Notes: generated by a model from the sequence alone, not told the origin. A stretch of 64,000 nucleotides of DNA from Tritrichomonas musculus (GCA_039105265.1 JAPFFF010000016.1:1178001-1242000), one strand, 5' to 3'; numbered from the stretch's first letter, positions 1 to 10,655 are shown. Program-made: numbers and translations.

Positions 1-452
1 TTCCTGGAAGATCAACAAATTCAATAAAAAATAGATGGCATTGGCTATTAAATAATAATAAGCCATTTCACAATGATAAAACCAAAAAAAATATTAGTCA
101 TACAATAGCCCAAAGAAAAAAAGAAATTAAATTAAATTATGAAAAAAAAGATTTTATGAAAATTAATATAGGAAAAAATAATCATTTTGATGTAAATAAT
201 GCAAATCCAGAAGGGAATAATTGTAAATTTAATAATCAAAGAAAAAATGATTATTCAAGTAATAACTTTTATCAGATAAATCAAAATATAAATCATATAA
301 ATACAATAACAGATCAAGGAATTGATTATATTCAATCAAATATGGGAAATATGATGAATGACAATCCAAATAATATTATTAAGGAAAATAATGATGAAAT
401 TTTTAAAGAAGATGAATTAATTGTAATTACTCCAGAAGAACTTGACTGGTAA
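1..452 (+). CDS. Myb-like DNA-binding protein, 3' end (5' cut by window)
   Basis: The frame is open from the first base (codons begin at base 3) to TAA at 450-452. The first visible residues, PGRSTNSIKNRWHWLL, match the end of a Myb R3 repeat: the recognition helix with its conserved K-N-R-W. About 130 residues follow that are rich in Asn, Lys, Ile and Asp, with an acidic end. Such low-complexity tails are usual in trichomonad R2R3 Myb factors, nuclear proteins that bind short promoter motifs. The N-terminus, the first repeat and the promoter lie outside the window. A second R2R3 Myb gene sits at 58920-59465. The Myb call rests on a short but characteristic motif. Confidence 0.72.
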   Translation, partial: PGRSTNSIKNRWHWLLNNNKPFHNDKTKKNISHTIAQRKKEIKLNYEKKDFMKINIGKNNHFDVNNANPEGNNCKFNNQRKNDYSSNNFYQINQNINHINTITDQGIDYIQSNMGNMMNDNPNNIIKENNDEIFKEDELIVITPEELDW

Positions 453-2186
453 ATTTAACTAATATATATTTTTAAATTATTTTTTTCAAATGATTTTAAA
501 ATATTATTTTAAAAAATTGAAATCTGGTGCTCCACAATATCAACAAATTTAAAAAATGTTTCATTATGCAAAAATTTAATGTTTTAATTGAGATAAAAAC
601 TTAACTTTCAACAATATTTTTTCAGAAGAAAATGGTCATACATATCAAATTTGAATTTTCTGGAAGATTAAGTTTTTTATTTTTTCAATAGTTGATGTAT
701 CAAAATTTAAATAAACAGAAATTTCAATTTATAGGTAGTTTTCATGTTAAATCTAATTATTTATAATTGTATCATCTATTTTTGAAGAAATTATAAATTT
801 TTTTTCTATTTGACTAATTTTATTTATTGAATTAAGAGATAAAGAAATTGAAAGCTTATATTTTAGTTATGAAATCGCATAAAAATTCTGTTATTTTAAC
901 CCCTGAAATGTAATTTTCTATGATAGATTTTAAAAGTTTTAAAGAGTTTAATATTTATCATTGCAGAAATATTTAAACTAAGTAAAACATTAATTTATAA
1001 ATGATTTGAATAAAAACGTTGATTCAATAAAAATAGATTATTTTTGTTTAATCAACGAAATTAGAATGTATTCAGAATATATTGATCAATTTGGATTATA
1101 AAAAAATATGAAAAATGATAAATAATTATACTGAAATAAAAAATATATGCAATATGGCAAAAAAAAATGAATATCATAAATAATTGTGATTAATTATATA
1201 TTTTATTAATTCTTTTTTATAATCTGATTAAATATTTTTTCAAAAATCAATATTTTGTTATATAATAAATGGAGATTTAACACAAAGCACCGGAATATAT
1301 TGTTTTCATTTATTTTCTCAAAAACAAAAAAAAAAAAAAATAATAATAATAATAATAATAATTATAATATATTTGCAACCAACCATTTGAACAAAATCCG
1401 ATTCTTTGATTTGATATCAATATCATATTTTATTTGTTTTTAATCTATTAATCAGAAAATTTCTTTCTGATGAGAAATAAAAAGTGCCTAAATATATTAT
1501 TAAATGAGATAATATAAAATATATACTGTTTTATAGATTTATTATTTTAAAAACACGATTATTTTAATTGTTTTTTATTCCAATAATGCTTTTTTTATTT
1601 TTGACCAATTTTCATATTCAAAATATTATTTTTTGATAATGTTTAAGAGCAATAGAATTTTCAATATTCTAAAAAATAAAAATTATCCTCTGTGTTAGCA
1701 TTATTTTAGTATTTTTAGCAAATATTTCTTTATTTATGATCAAATAAAAACTCACATAAAAAAAAATTGATTATTGAAATTTTACAACGTTATTGAAAAT
1801 TGAGATTTAAGGTAGTTAATGTTTATTCAATATTCAAAGGATTATTTAAAAATTGTTATTTCACGTAGAGGTGCGAGAGCTGGTTGATTTCATTATTATC
1901 AAATTATAAAATAATATATATATATATATATATCCTTCTCTATTATGATAGGATTTTAAATTATATTAGTCACTAGGAGTAAAAATATTTGTGTTTTAAA
2001 ATTTTAATGAAATAAAAAATAAACCATTCAATTATAATTTTATAAATGTTGGAGAGTAATTACATTTTCTCTCTTTTAGAACACAAATAAATATTTATAT
2101 ATATGTAAATTACATTGTTATTTTTATTTTATTAAAAATAATTCAATAATTAAAAAAAAAAATTAGATTTAATTTTTCCCAAGTTG
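453..2186. other. AT-rich intergenic DNA, no gene seen
   Basis: No convincing coding sequence on either strand. It holds simple repeats: an A run followed by (TAA)n near 1327-1362 and a (TA)n tract near 1914-1933. The 62-codon open frame at 1255-1443 is a by-product of the A-rich microsatellite. Confidence 0.6.
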
Positions 2187-2395
2187 GGAATCCCAACCAA
2201 AGAAAACCAAAATATCAAGATAAAAAGTGACGAGCTGAACATTGACTGGAATTATTGAGATGATGACTCAAATCGTTATAATCCCAATGATGTGATACAG
2301 TTGAAAGAGATTGAAAAGTCTGATGTACAATAATAGTTCTTTCTTTGGAAAGATAAGATTCAGAATAATACGATTTGAGCCATTTTTGCTATAAA
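2187..2395 (+). pseudogene. Possible relic of a protein kinase N-lobe
   Basis: One plus-strand frame, crossed by four stops, still reads like the start of a kinase domain: NPNDVIQLKEIEKSDVQ, then FFLWKDKIQNNTI, then AIFAIK. This lines up with FIELREIG, then a spacer, then LFVLKK in the kinase-Sel1 gene at 21533-25121; the second K would be the ATP-binding lysine. Base composition is less AT-rich than the flanks. No later kinase motif is visible downstream. It is either a decayed fragment of that family or a chance resemblance. Confidence 0.3.
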
Positions 2396-2439
2396 ATGAT
2401 ATACAAAATTTTCGAAAATATCTGACCAAATATAAAATT

Positions 2440-3540
2440 TGAATAAATATCTTGAAAACAAATAGGTTAAAATCTTTATAAATTTTGATATCAGCATTAT
2501 ATTTCCTATATATTAATAAATACCATTAGTAAACCAAACTATAGGGCCATTTTTTCTAGGAGCTTTCAGAAAATTAAATTGATTTTTTTTTATCAAATTC
2601 TGGACAATATCTGAATTTTTGGATGAAAATAAAATTATCCAAAGATATTAATGAATATACTACATCAGGGACAAATTTTACTCATACTATCTCAAGATAT
2701 CTTGATTTTAATTTTTAGACTAAGTTGCTGAAAACAAGTCATTAATCATATTTTTATAATTACCGCTATATATATATTATCTCATATAATTTTTATTAAA
2801 TTTTTTTAACTTTGAACCACTTTTTTTTATATTTTTTGTTTAAAATTATAAATTGAGAGGAGATAATTACAACGTGTTTTTTTTCTTCAGAATTTTTAAC
2901 TTACTAAAAAAAGAGCTAATTTTTAACTTATTTATATGAAAATCGCTTATAAATATTGTTTTAAGCATAAAAATATATAAAAAATGATTTTTTGCATAAA
3001 AAATTAATTTGTGAGAACAGAATGAAAAATTTGATTAATCATTTAAAATTTAAATTCATAATAGTCGTTAAATTTTTTTATAAATATCTTAAATTTAAAT
3101 AGGTTAAATTTAAAATAAAAAATATACATAAGAATTATATTATGCATTAATGTTATAATATTGATTTCAATTAAATTTATAGGGCCAATTTTTCTAGGAA
3201 TGCTTAGATTTTTAAATTTCATTTTTTTTGTTTAATACCAAACAAAACAAAAGATATATAGAGGAATTAAAATCAGTTATCAAATGTGCATAATAAGAGT
3301 TGGATAAGCATACATTTTAATAAAAGATGGTTGAAATATCTTGATTTTAATAATTAGGCAAAGTTGCATAAAATCGGGAAATAATAGTTTTTTTATAATA
3401 ATCATAGTATATTTTTTGATTCACTTTATTTTCATTACGATTTAACAATAAGAAACCATATTTTTTTGCATTTTTTTATGAAAATTTGAAATTGAGGGGA
3501 ATTAATTATAACGTATTTTTTCTTCAGAATTTTATAAAAT
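2440..3540 (+). repeat. Diverged direct duplication of a non-coding block (two copies, about 640 bp apart)
   Basis: Copy A is about 2440-2897 and copy B about 3075-3540. Shared landmarks come in the same order: AAATAGGTTAAA; TATAGGGCCA followed by TTTTTCTAGGA; ATATCTTGATTTTAAT followed by AAGTTGC; AAATTGAG, then AATTA, then AACGT; and TTTTCTTCAGAATTTT. Spacing is about 640 bp throughout. Neither copy has an open frame. It could be a tandem duplication or two copies of an unrecognised non-autonomous element. Confidence 0.6.
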
Positions 3541-4653
3541 AAAAATAAAATTACCCCCGGCGAGCTATTCAGATTAATAAGAAAATATGTATATATACAT
3601 GTTGAATATAATAAAAATATAAATAGTTATCCCTATGAAATTCACCAGAGCTCCGTATATTTTTATATTATATTTATTATTTTTTTAAATACTAATATCT
3701 CTATAAATTAAAAAAATATTTTATATATTATATTAAAACTATATATATAATTTACTATATATAAAAATAAATAATATTAAAATGAACAATATTTCAGAAC
3801 TAATTAGAAATTTCCAAAATACCATTTTTTCCCACTTACTTCTGCAAACATTAAAACGACCTAATAATTAAATATGATGTATAGCATTAGGTATGCATTA
3901 TATTATATTAAAAATAACATCGATTTGATTAACAATTTAGTGAAAAAATTCACTTTTTTAAATTAAAAAATACGTTATTTTTAGTTCTCGCACTTCTTTT
4001 CACGTTAAATGGAAAGCCTATATATTAAAAACAAAAAAATTATATAATAAAAGTCAGAATCATAGTTATATGTAGATGATGCGGTTTGAAAAATCATTCT
4101 CGATATTAAAAAAAAAATATTTCGAGATTAGTTCAAACTGTCTCTTACATTATGATTTATCTACTATTTTATTTATTAAGATTTGATATGACATATAATA
4201 ATATTGTTCATTTTTAAATATTTACAAAATTTTTAAAAATTTACAATATGATTAGAAATAATAAAGCAATTTTTATATTAAAATTGTTTATTTATCAAAT
4301 AATTTCTCCATAAACTTTAAAAATAAAGAAAATAAATAATTATTATCAAATCCAATTATATATCTCAAAACTTGAATAAGTTTTAAAAAAAATGATTTTT
4401 CACATTTTATAATCCTTGTTAATAAATATTTGTTTTTGACCAGAAAAAAAATATTTTTAATCAATAAAATTTTAGATTTGGATAAAAAAAATAAAGCCAA
4501 TATATAAAATGGCTTTCAAACATATATTAAAATCGTAAATGAATAATTTACTTCAAGAATTGGTGAAATATGCATTTTCATTAAGATAAAAAAAAAAATT
4601 GATGTTTTATAAAACATAACTTTTTCAATAGTTTATTTCCAAAGATTTCTAAT
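3541..4653. other. AT-rich intergenic DNA
   Basis: No supported gene. The minus-strand frame at 4288-4500 is Lys/Leu/Phe/Ile low complexity with no recognisable domain. A weak hairpin lies at about 4084-4140 (GTTTGAA and TTCAAAC arms). Confidence 0.5.
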
Positions 4654-5007
4654 TTAAGGGCGTACGTCCCAAAAATGTTGTAAACTTGTTAATATTGAAT
4701 AAACTCATAGAATACATCTTTCAATACTTCCAAATTATGAAAAAGTTTAGGTCAAAAATGATGATATTTGTCCTAAACGATCAGAAAACTATTATTTTTT
4801 TTTACCGATAAAATTTTACAAAAAATAATTTTGAATTAAAATGTTAAAATATTGCATAAAAATATTTTTTTTTAATATATTATCATTCTATAAATAATAG
4901 ACATTTTATTTTCTCCAAAATATAATTTATTCTTCAACTTTTTTTACTCCAAAATATTTGAGAAATCTCATTGAATTCTCTTCATTCAATTGGACGTACG
5001 CCCTTAA
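4654..5007. mobile_element. Non-autonomous DNA transposon (MITE) with TTAA flanks
   Basis: TTAAGGGCGTACGTCC at 4654-4669 is repeated in perfect inverted orientation as GGACGTACGCCCTTAA at 4992-5007. The 12-bp arms GGGCGTACGTCC are each flanked by TTAA, the target duplication made by piggyBac-type transposases. The 330-bp interior is AT-rich and non-coding. A GC-rich 16-mer in inverted copies 350 bp apart is unlikely by chance in DNA this AT-rich. The superfamily is an inference from TTAA only; the arms are themselves nearly palindromic. Confidence 0.6.
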
Positions 5008-5166
5008 TAAAACTGATATGCATTTTATCTTTTTTATTGTTATTAATTTTATCTTCGCGGTTTTTTTTTTAAAACTGAAAGATACATATCTAAATGAGGT
5101 GATATTTAATTTTGTAGCAACAAATTGAACTGGTGGATTTAGAGCTGTGTTTGTACACCGGTTCGT

Positions 5167-5391
5167 CTATACAACAATATAATTCAATCTCTTGAATTGA
5201 AATTTTGTACCAATTTGACTCAATGCATCTGTGCTTGAATTTATGAGACCTGTCTGATTAAGCTCATGATTACCAGCCAAAAGGCTTTGGATAAGTAATA
5301 GTGAAATTAGATTAACGGTTACTGAAATAGAAATTGTGACGTCGCATGGGCTATTTGAATCTTTTTGTCTAAAGTTCTTTCTGATATTCAT
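5167..5391 (-). CDS. Small hypothetical ORF with one hydrophobic segment
   Basis: A 74-codon frame from ATG with a hydrophobic stretch (VTVNLISLLLIQSLLAG, about residues 25-41) that could be a membrane segment, followed by a polar region rich in Asn, Ser and Thr. The sequence is less biased than the surrounding AT-rich DNA, which is the only argument that it is real. It lies between the MITE and the hAT remnant and could be a decayed gene fragment. I do not recognise it. Confidence 0.2.
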   Translation of the reverse strand: MNIRKNFRQKDSNSPCDVTISISVTVNLISLLLIQSLLAGNHELNQTGLINSSTDALSQIGTKFQFKRLNYIVV

Positions 5392-5675
5392 TTAAAATTA
5401 ATAAATTTTAAGAAACTCTTGACAAATTTTGTAACTGATTATTATCCTCTAAAATTGAGATTTATGATTAACAAAGCGAATTAATAGATTATCATGTCTT
5501 TGTTGAGTTTTTCATAAATTCAAGAAAGTCATACTTTTGTCAGTTACATCATATCAAGAATCATGGATATATTTGATTTACTATCGTTGAACTTTAGTTA
5601 TATTGATATTATATTCTGTTAAAAATGAAATAAGAAAAATTGATAAAATTTGGCAATCAGTTTTTTATTGGTTAA

Positions 5676-6603
5676 TTATTGAAAAATATCAATTCTCGAC
5701 ATGGCTATTTTGGCTTTCTCTTTGTTTAGATCGACAATCATTTGCTGACAAGCATGTTCGCCTGATATTCGAGTTCGCTGGTCATTAATTATCAAACTAC
5801 CTCGAGAAAAGGAGCGTTCTGATGCTACAGAAGTGACCAGCATTCCAAGAATATCAATTGCAACAAGAGCCAAAGATTTTTTAGAGAATTTTTTTGCTTT
5901 CTCAAACCAAAGGCTCTTTAGTATTTCAGGATTTAATGTAAGATTCCTGTCATCCAATATATTAAGATTTTGGTAATGTTTTTTCATGTATTCAGGTATT
6001 TGATTTTGAGTAGTTGATGTTTTCGGTTCATATTTTTTCATACTAGATATGATTGCACTTTTGGCTGAAGTAATTTCACCTTTGGTTAGCAAATTATGGA
6101 TTGGTATCCATATTTTTATAATAAGAGCCATCGGTGCAATTCTTTTCCAAAATTTTGAATGCTTTTTTTGAAGTTTAGATATTTTTTCATTGACTACTTT
6201 ATAGCTTCTTTAAATAAACTTTATGTTAATTCATTGAATCTATCTTGCTTGATATCAATATAAAATAAAAAATAACTTGACGCACCAAAGACATCCTTTT
6301 TCGAAAAATTCAATGATTTCGATATATTGGATACATAATTGTTTAAGCAGAGATAAATTTTCCCACTCTTTTTCTTTTGGTAACGGTCTGTTATTAAGTA
6401 AACAGAAGTCGATTATTGAATCTTTTGTTTCAAGAAGAACAAAGAATAGCCTGGCAAAAAGACGTCCAACGTACATCGATAAATGAAAGAACTTTTTTAT
6501 CTTCCTTTTCTTTACAAAAATTGAATATTTTGTTGACCTTTCTAAATATGCAACAATTGTAAAAAATGGAGCAAGCTCTTTATTTGCACATTTTTTAAAT
6601 TTT
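5676..6603 (-). mobile_element. hAT-superfamily transposase remnant
   Basis: A plain DNA transposon fossil in two stretches. At 5676-6131 the frame carries the hAT C-terminal dimerisation domain: SLALVAIDILGMLVTSVASE then RSFSRGSLIINDQRTRIS, matching the family pattern of a VTSVASERxFS core plus R-T-R-I-S. At 6255-6603, in another frame, FVLLETKDSI and KEKEWENLSLLKQL resemble the segment before it. The two stretches are separated by a frame change with stops near 6135-6260. The N-terminal half, with the zinc finger and catalytic core, is missing. The remnant stops where Polinton copy 1 begins, so one replaced or inserted into the other. Confidence 0.75.
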
Positions 6604-7677
6604 TCAAATATTTTGTCGTTCATAATTTTTCTTTTGTTCCAACCAATATTGTTTTTCTGCTGTACCAAGTACTAATGGATTACCTCTCCTTACATCATCA
6701 CCTTCGACTCCTTCCCATTTTAAATCATACTTACCAGTATCTTCATCAAAGTTATATATTCGTTCAATAATACCTTCTTTACCTTCATTTAGTCTTTCAG
6801 CTACTTTAATCCTTTTGTCTCTTGTCCTTAACAACCTATATCCAGGGAATGAACTGGTTGAACCATCTTTGGACCTGACCACAAACTGGTTACCTTTTTG
6901 CGAGTCAACTATATAAGACTCATTGGACAAATTACTTCTTCTTTTACCAAATGGTTCTTTTTCAAGTACTAACCTGACCTTCTCACCTGGATATAAATGG
7001 TATGGATTAATGCGTGCATTCTTTTGTATGTACTTTATTTCATCCTCTGGAGTAATATCATTAGGTGCTTTATTATCTAAAGACCTATGCGGAGAGTTGT
7101 TATATATGTTGACCAAATCATGCATCTCCTTTGGTTGAATAAACCTATTTTCACCAATAGCATCTCTTATGGTTCTCATAAACCTATGAATAATGTTAAG
7201 TACATTATGGTTATTCTCAGTTGTTGTTCGGTATTTTATGTTCTTCTCTCTCATGAAGTCTAAGACTGTTGATGATAAATATGCTGCATCCTCATCACTT
7301 GTTATCGAATATACATGAGGTACATCATTAACAAATTTATGAAGTGCTGTTAATACTTCTCTTGCTCCTTTACCATTCATAGGATATGCATATGCTTTTC
7401 TTGTGTTGATATTGATGAACATTAGATAATTCAACCCACCTGCCTCTTTATTATTAATGAAGGTATCCATTTGATAACCATGAGGATGTTTGGATACAAT
7501 AGGTATAAATTGTGCTTTAGGTACTCTCTTATCATGTACTACTCTTTCATCAAAGTATTTCTTTGCTTCGTCTTCATTTAGATTCTCTTGTTTTGCCATG
7601 CTAAGATATTTGTCCAAGGTCTTCCATTTAGCTTTGTTGTATAATTTTTCATATGGGCTTGGTTCTTCTTTACTCAT
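6604..7677 (-). CDS. Polinton integrase (retroviral-type, with C-terminal chromodomain-like region)
   Basis: 357 residues, the gene that joins Polinton DNA to the chromosome. The N-terminal third is basic. The centre has the RNase H-like integrase fold: a first acidic strand at about residues 68-72 (GYQMDTF), TSDEDAAYLS at about 124-133, and the ENNHN segment followed by an IHRFMRTIRD helix. NIYNNSPHRSLDNKAPNDIT is the usual sequence after the catalytic core. The end, IIERIYNFDEDTGKYDLKW, resembles the chromodomain found in trichomonad Maverick integrases. It lies 6 bp downstream of the 334-residue gene, same strand. It looks whole. Confidence 0.85.
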   Translation of the reverse strand: MSKEEPSPYEKLYNKAKWKTLDKYLSMAKQENLNEDEAKKYFDERVVHDKRVPKAQFIPIVSKHPHGYQMDTFINNKEAGGLNYLMFININTRKAYAYPMNGKGAREVLTALHKFVNDVPHVYSITSDEDAAYLSSTVLDFMREKNIKYRTTTENNHNVLNIIHRFMRTIRDAIGENRFIQPKEMHDLVNIYNNSPHRSLDNKAPNDITPEDEIKYIQKNARINPYHLYPGEKVRLVLEKEPFGKRRSNLSNESYIVDSQKGNQFVVRSKDGSTSSFPGYRLLRTRDKRIKVAERLNEGKEGIIERIYNFDEDTGKYDLKWEGVEGDDVRRGNPLVLGTAEKQYWLEQKKNYERQNI

Positions 7678-7683
7678 TTATTT

Positions 7684-8688
7684 TTAAATAAACATCTTAT
7701 CGTATTGAAGGAATTGCATTTCGATAACAAATGAATCTTTAGGAGGTAGTTTTGTTGGACAATTATAATGAGCATCACTATAGAAGTCTATCCAAAACCT
7801 TTGGTCCATTGAGTTTAACTTGAAGAACTTAATCGGACTATATTCAACATCACTATCTCCAATATAGTTATGTAATGCTTGTTCACCAATAGATGAATAT
7901 ATTTTACATGGATGTCTGTCCCATACATTATCAAATACCAACCTCTTACTTAAAGTTAAATACTTCTTAGGGTTATTTTGATAAGCTCCTGTGCCTATAT
8001 TAAACACATCTGCAAAGTCCTCATTCCAATCACCAATTTGGAAAAAATTGATAAATTGTCTTGACTCTTCCTCTATATTATCATTATTTTTGGTATATAT
8101 AATTTCATGAAAACCATCTTTATCATAATATCCATCTGTTTGTATATCTCGATATGCAATTAATGAATCATTTTGGGAAAATGCATTTCCATATTGTCCA
8201 TGCATAGCTATCCAAGATTTCATCGCGGTGTTGACAGCATCAAAGAACCCTCTTAAGTCCCCTTCCTCTGACACCCAATCAATAACATCAAAATTTGCTA
8301 TCCATTTCCAAGTAGGCTCTTTTGCATTTTCTTCTTTGAGCTCGTCCTGGTAGAATTTATCAAGTAGTTCTTGAGTTAAAATAGGGTCGTTTATATTTCC
8401 TCCATGTAAAACAAAGTTGGATTTTTGTACTTTAAATATAGTCACATTAAATTCTAATTTGCGTCTTCTCTTAATGATATGCGCTGAACGAACACCAACA
8501 ATAGATTCCCCTTTGTTTGCAGTTGACCATTCTGGTGGGAAATTAAACCAATACCTATTAAACTTAGCTTTATCATGTTGAGCATCCTCAAGGAAGTAGG
8601 CTGTTTCGATTGGAAGAGGTGTATTGCCATCATTAACTATATTATCTCGATTAGGATATAAAGTGTTAACACTTGGTGGTAATTCCAT
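7684..8688 (-). CDS. Polinton protein of unknown function, possibly structural
   Basis: 334 residues in the middle of Polinton copy 1. There is no enzymatic motif. It is rich in aromatic and beta-strand-forming stretches, with RYWFNFPPEWSTANKGES near the N-terminus and an acidic, aromatic C-terminal half. A homologous but broken stretch lies in Polinton copy 2 (12443-13050), sharing FNFP, EW, RGESIVGVRS and RRKLEF. That shows it is a core gene of this family. Its position between integrase and protease, its size and its beta-rich composition are compatible with a capsid (penton-like) protein, but that is inference. It looks whole. Confidence 0.7.
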   Translation of the reverse strand: MELPPSVNTLYPNRDNIVNDGNTPLPIETAYFLEDAQHDKAKFNRYWFNFPPEWSTANKGESIVGVRSAHIIKRRRKLEFNVTIFKVQKSNFVLHGGNINDPILTQELLDKFYQDELKEENAKEPTWKWIANFDVIDWVSEEGDLRGFFDAVNTAMKSWIAMHGQYGNAFSQNDSLIAYRDIQTDGYYDKDGFHEIIYTKNNDNIEEESRQFINFFQIGDWNEDFADVFNIGTGAYQNNPKKYLTLSKRLVFDNVWDRHPCKIYSSIGEQALHNYIGDSDVEYSPIKFFKLNSMDQRFWIDFYSDAHYNCPTKLPPKDSFVIEMQFLQYDKMFI

Positions 8689-8709
8689 TTCGAGTTGAAT
8701 AAAAAGTCT

Positions 8710-10284
8710 TTATTTATATACAACACCTGTTTCTAATTCATTGTTTTGAAGTTCTCGAAGTATTCTCTTTCTAATATCTGGTATATTGCGTTGTTTAAAC
8801 TTACCATCTCCTTCATGCAAAAAGGTACGACAAGATTCCATTAGAAACACTCCACAATCCTTGTTATTCTTTTGACTAGGTACATCATAATATTTTGCTT
8901 TTAACTTACCTGTTGCGAAAATATCGATATACTTATTAAGTGTCTTTACCTCTGGTGCCATTGACTTATTCTCAGAGTCATAGCATTCGATTATTTTCTT
9001 TGAATATCGAACAATACATAAAACCCAATGTTCTCCATCTGAGCAAATGGGGACAAATACTTTAGCGAACTTTGAAAATGACTCTTTACCTGAGATAGGA
9101 CTTCTCATCAGTTCTAGTAATTTTTCATTATCATTAGTCTCATATGCTATATAAAGGAGGGTATAAAATGCAGTAGGTAAAACCAATATTTTCTTTTTAT
9201 CAAACTCTGCCTCATTTTGGCCAGGTTGTTTATTCAATCTCTTTCCTTTTTCATATAGAAGTTTCAAGTAGTCATCAATAACATCTTCTTCTATATTTTC
9301 ATCATTGACTAAACTCCTCCAATCATGAATCCTATTATGTCCTTGGTCTACTGTATACTCTCCTGCCTTCTGTGGTGTCATACGGGGTTTTCTTGGAGGA
9401 GGAGGACTAGTACCTCGAGAGGTATGTGATGATGGAAACTGTGGAGGTGGTGATGAAGGAGGAGGAGGTGGTGGAGGTGGAGGTGAAGGTGAATGAGAAG
9501 GAGGAAGAGGTGGAGGTGAAGGTGAACGAGGTCGTTTTGATTTTGTCTTAGGTTGTTTTGATTTTTTCTTAGGTCTATCATCATCTAAATTTGTACTACT
9601 TTGAAATAAACGTTGAATTCTGTTTTGATTTAGATCCCTTGTTGGTGGCTCAACATTTGTGGGTCGGTTCCTACCGATTTTCCTAAGGTTAAGATTATAA
9701 TCATTTCGATTTAAAGTTGGAGGTCTGGGTAATGGAGCCAATTCAGGTATATCATCTGTTTGAATACCTCTAGTTTTATATTCTTTCTTTTCATTTTTCA
9801 ATGTTCTTTCTTTCATCTGCTCTCTCAGTTCTTTAGCTGCTTGTTTTTCCTCCTCAGTCTTCATTCGAGATATCCTTATGTTGATAATATCATAATGTAA
9901 TTTTATCTCTGTTAATAAACCTTGATCTGATTCTTGGAGAGTATATTGCTTTAATACTGTTATGTAATGCCCATGTTCATCTTTATCATCTTGATTTTTC
10001 TTAATCGCAAACACACAACCTGTAAATTTTGCTTTTGGTCTCTCTCTCTTGAGTCTATTAGCAAATTCAAGTACGTCTTTAAAAGCTATACTAGTATTTA
10101 AATATGTCTCATATAATTTTTGTAGACTTATTTGATTATTAGAGAACTTCCATATAGTTTGACCCAAACCTCTTGTTAATCTTGCAACATCTCTATCAAC
10201 TAGTTTAGGTCGAAGTTTAATCGTACCTTGTAATAGTTGTATTTTATTGTTAGGTTTAGTTTGTGTACCTACATTACTTGTCAT
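8710..10284 (-). CDS. Polinton cysteine protease (adenain/ULP1-like, C48) with long N-terminal region
   Basis: 524 residues. About residues 1-180 are charged and alpha-helical. About 220-300 are Lys/Arg-rich and then strongly Pro/Ser-rich (a run of ten prolines). About 310-520 form the protease: His in SDGEHWVLCIV, Asp in IECYDSENK, Gln and Cys in VPSQKNNKDCGVFLMES, the ordered H-D-Q-C set of ULP1/adenovirus proteases. In Polintons this enzyme is thought to process virion proteins. The long Pro-rich N-terminal part is unusual for the protease alone and suggests a fusion. It looks whole. Confidence 0.88.
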   Translation of the reverse strand: MTSNVGTQTKPNNKIQLLQGTIKLRPKLVDRDVARLTRGLGQTIWKFSNNQISLQKLYETYLNTSIAFKDVLEFANRLKRERPKAKFTGCVFAIKKNQDDKDEHGHYITVLKQYTLQESDQGLLTEIKLHYDIINIRISRMKTEEEKQAAKELREQMKERTLKNEKKEYKTRGIQTDDIPELAPLPRPPTLNRNDYNLNLRKIGRNRPTNVEPPTRDLNQNRIQRLFQSSTNLDDDRPKKKSKQPKTKSKRPRSPSPPPLPPSHSPSPPPPPPPPPSSPPPQFPSSHTSRGTSPPPPRKPRMTPQKAGEYTVDQGHNRIHDWRSLVNDENIEEDVIDDYLKLLYEKGKRLNKQPGQNEAEFDKKKILVLPTAFYTLLYIAYETNDNEKLLELMRSPISGKESFSKFAKVFVPICSDGEHWVLCIVRYSKKIIECYDSENKSMAPEVKTLNKYIDIFATGKLKAKYYDVPSQKNNKDCGVFLMESCRTFLHEGDGKFKQRNIPDIRKRILRELQNNELETGVVYK

Positions 10285-10325
10285 TTAAAAATCAAATAAA
10301 AGAAATAAGAAGAAGATGTTGTTTA

Positions 10326-10628
10326 TTAAAGAAGGTTATCAAGGCTGCTGTTGATATCATCAACGTTGACCTTCATCTTTGCAAGGTCATCAATGACAGA
10401 ATCGAGTTTTAAGGATAGCAGGTTGACCCTATTAAGAACCTCATCAAGTCGTTGGCTGAGTTGATCAATTTGGAGCAACAAGTAAGTTTCTGTATGGTCT
10501 ACCTTTGCTTCAAGCTTTTGCTTTTCATCCATGATTTTAGAGTTGAGCATTTCAGTGGTCAATAGTATCTTCTTATCGAGATTCATCAAAGAAAAAGTGA
10601 AATGACTAAATATTTTTCTATTGTTCAT
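10326..10628 (-). CDS. Polinton small coiled-coil protein
   Basis: 100 residues. From about residue 35 to the end there is a heptad pattern of Leu/Ile/Val (LLLQIDQLSQRLDEVLNRVN, then LLSLKLDSVIDDLAKMKVNV) typical of a parallel coiled coil. It resembles short trimeric stalk or tail proteins, but no family can be named. It lies 41 bp upstream of the protease gene on the same strand, within copy 1. A start at an internal Met (residue 15) is also possible. Confidence 0.6.
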   Translation of the reverse strand: MNNRKIFSHFTFSLMNLDKKILLTTEMLNSKIMDEKQKLEAKVDHTETYLLLQIDQLSQRLDEVLNRVNLLSLKLDSVIDDLAKMKVNVDDINSSLDNLL

Positions 10629-10655
10629 TTCATTTGTTTTTTTATTTCTGTATAA

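Noticed and set aside
1855-1890. GC-richer phrase GTAGAGGTGCGAGAGCTGG as a possible tRNA
   Set aside because: No acceptor pairing or T arm could be drawn.
9378-9584. Leu/His-rich minus-strand frame
   Set aside because: It is the alternative frame of the Pro-rich part of the Polinton protease gene.
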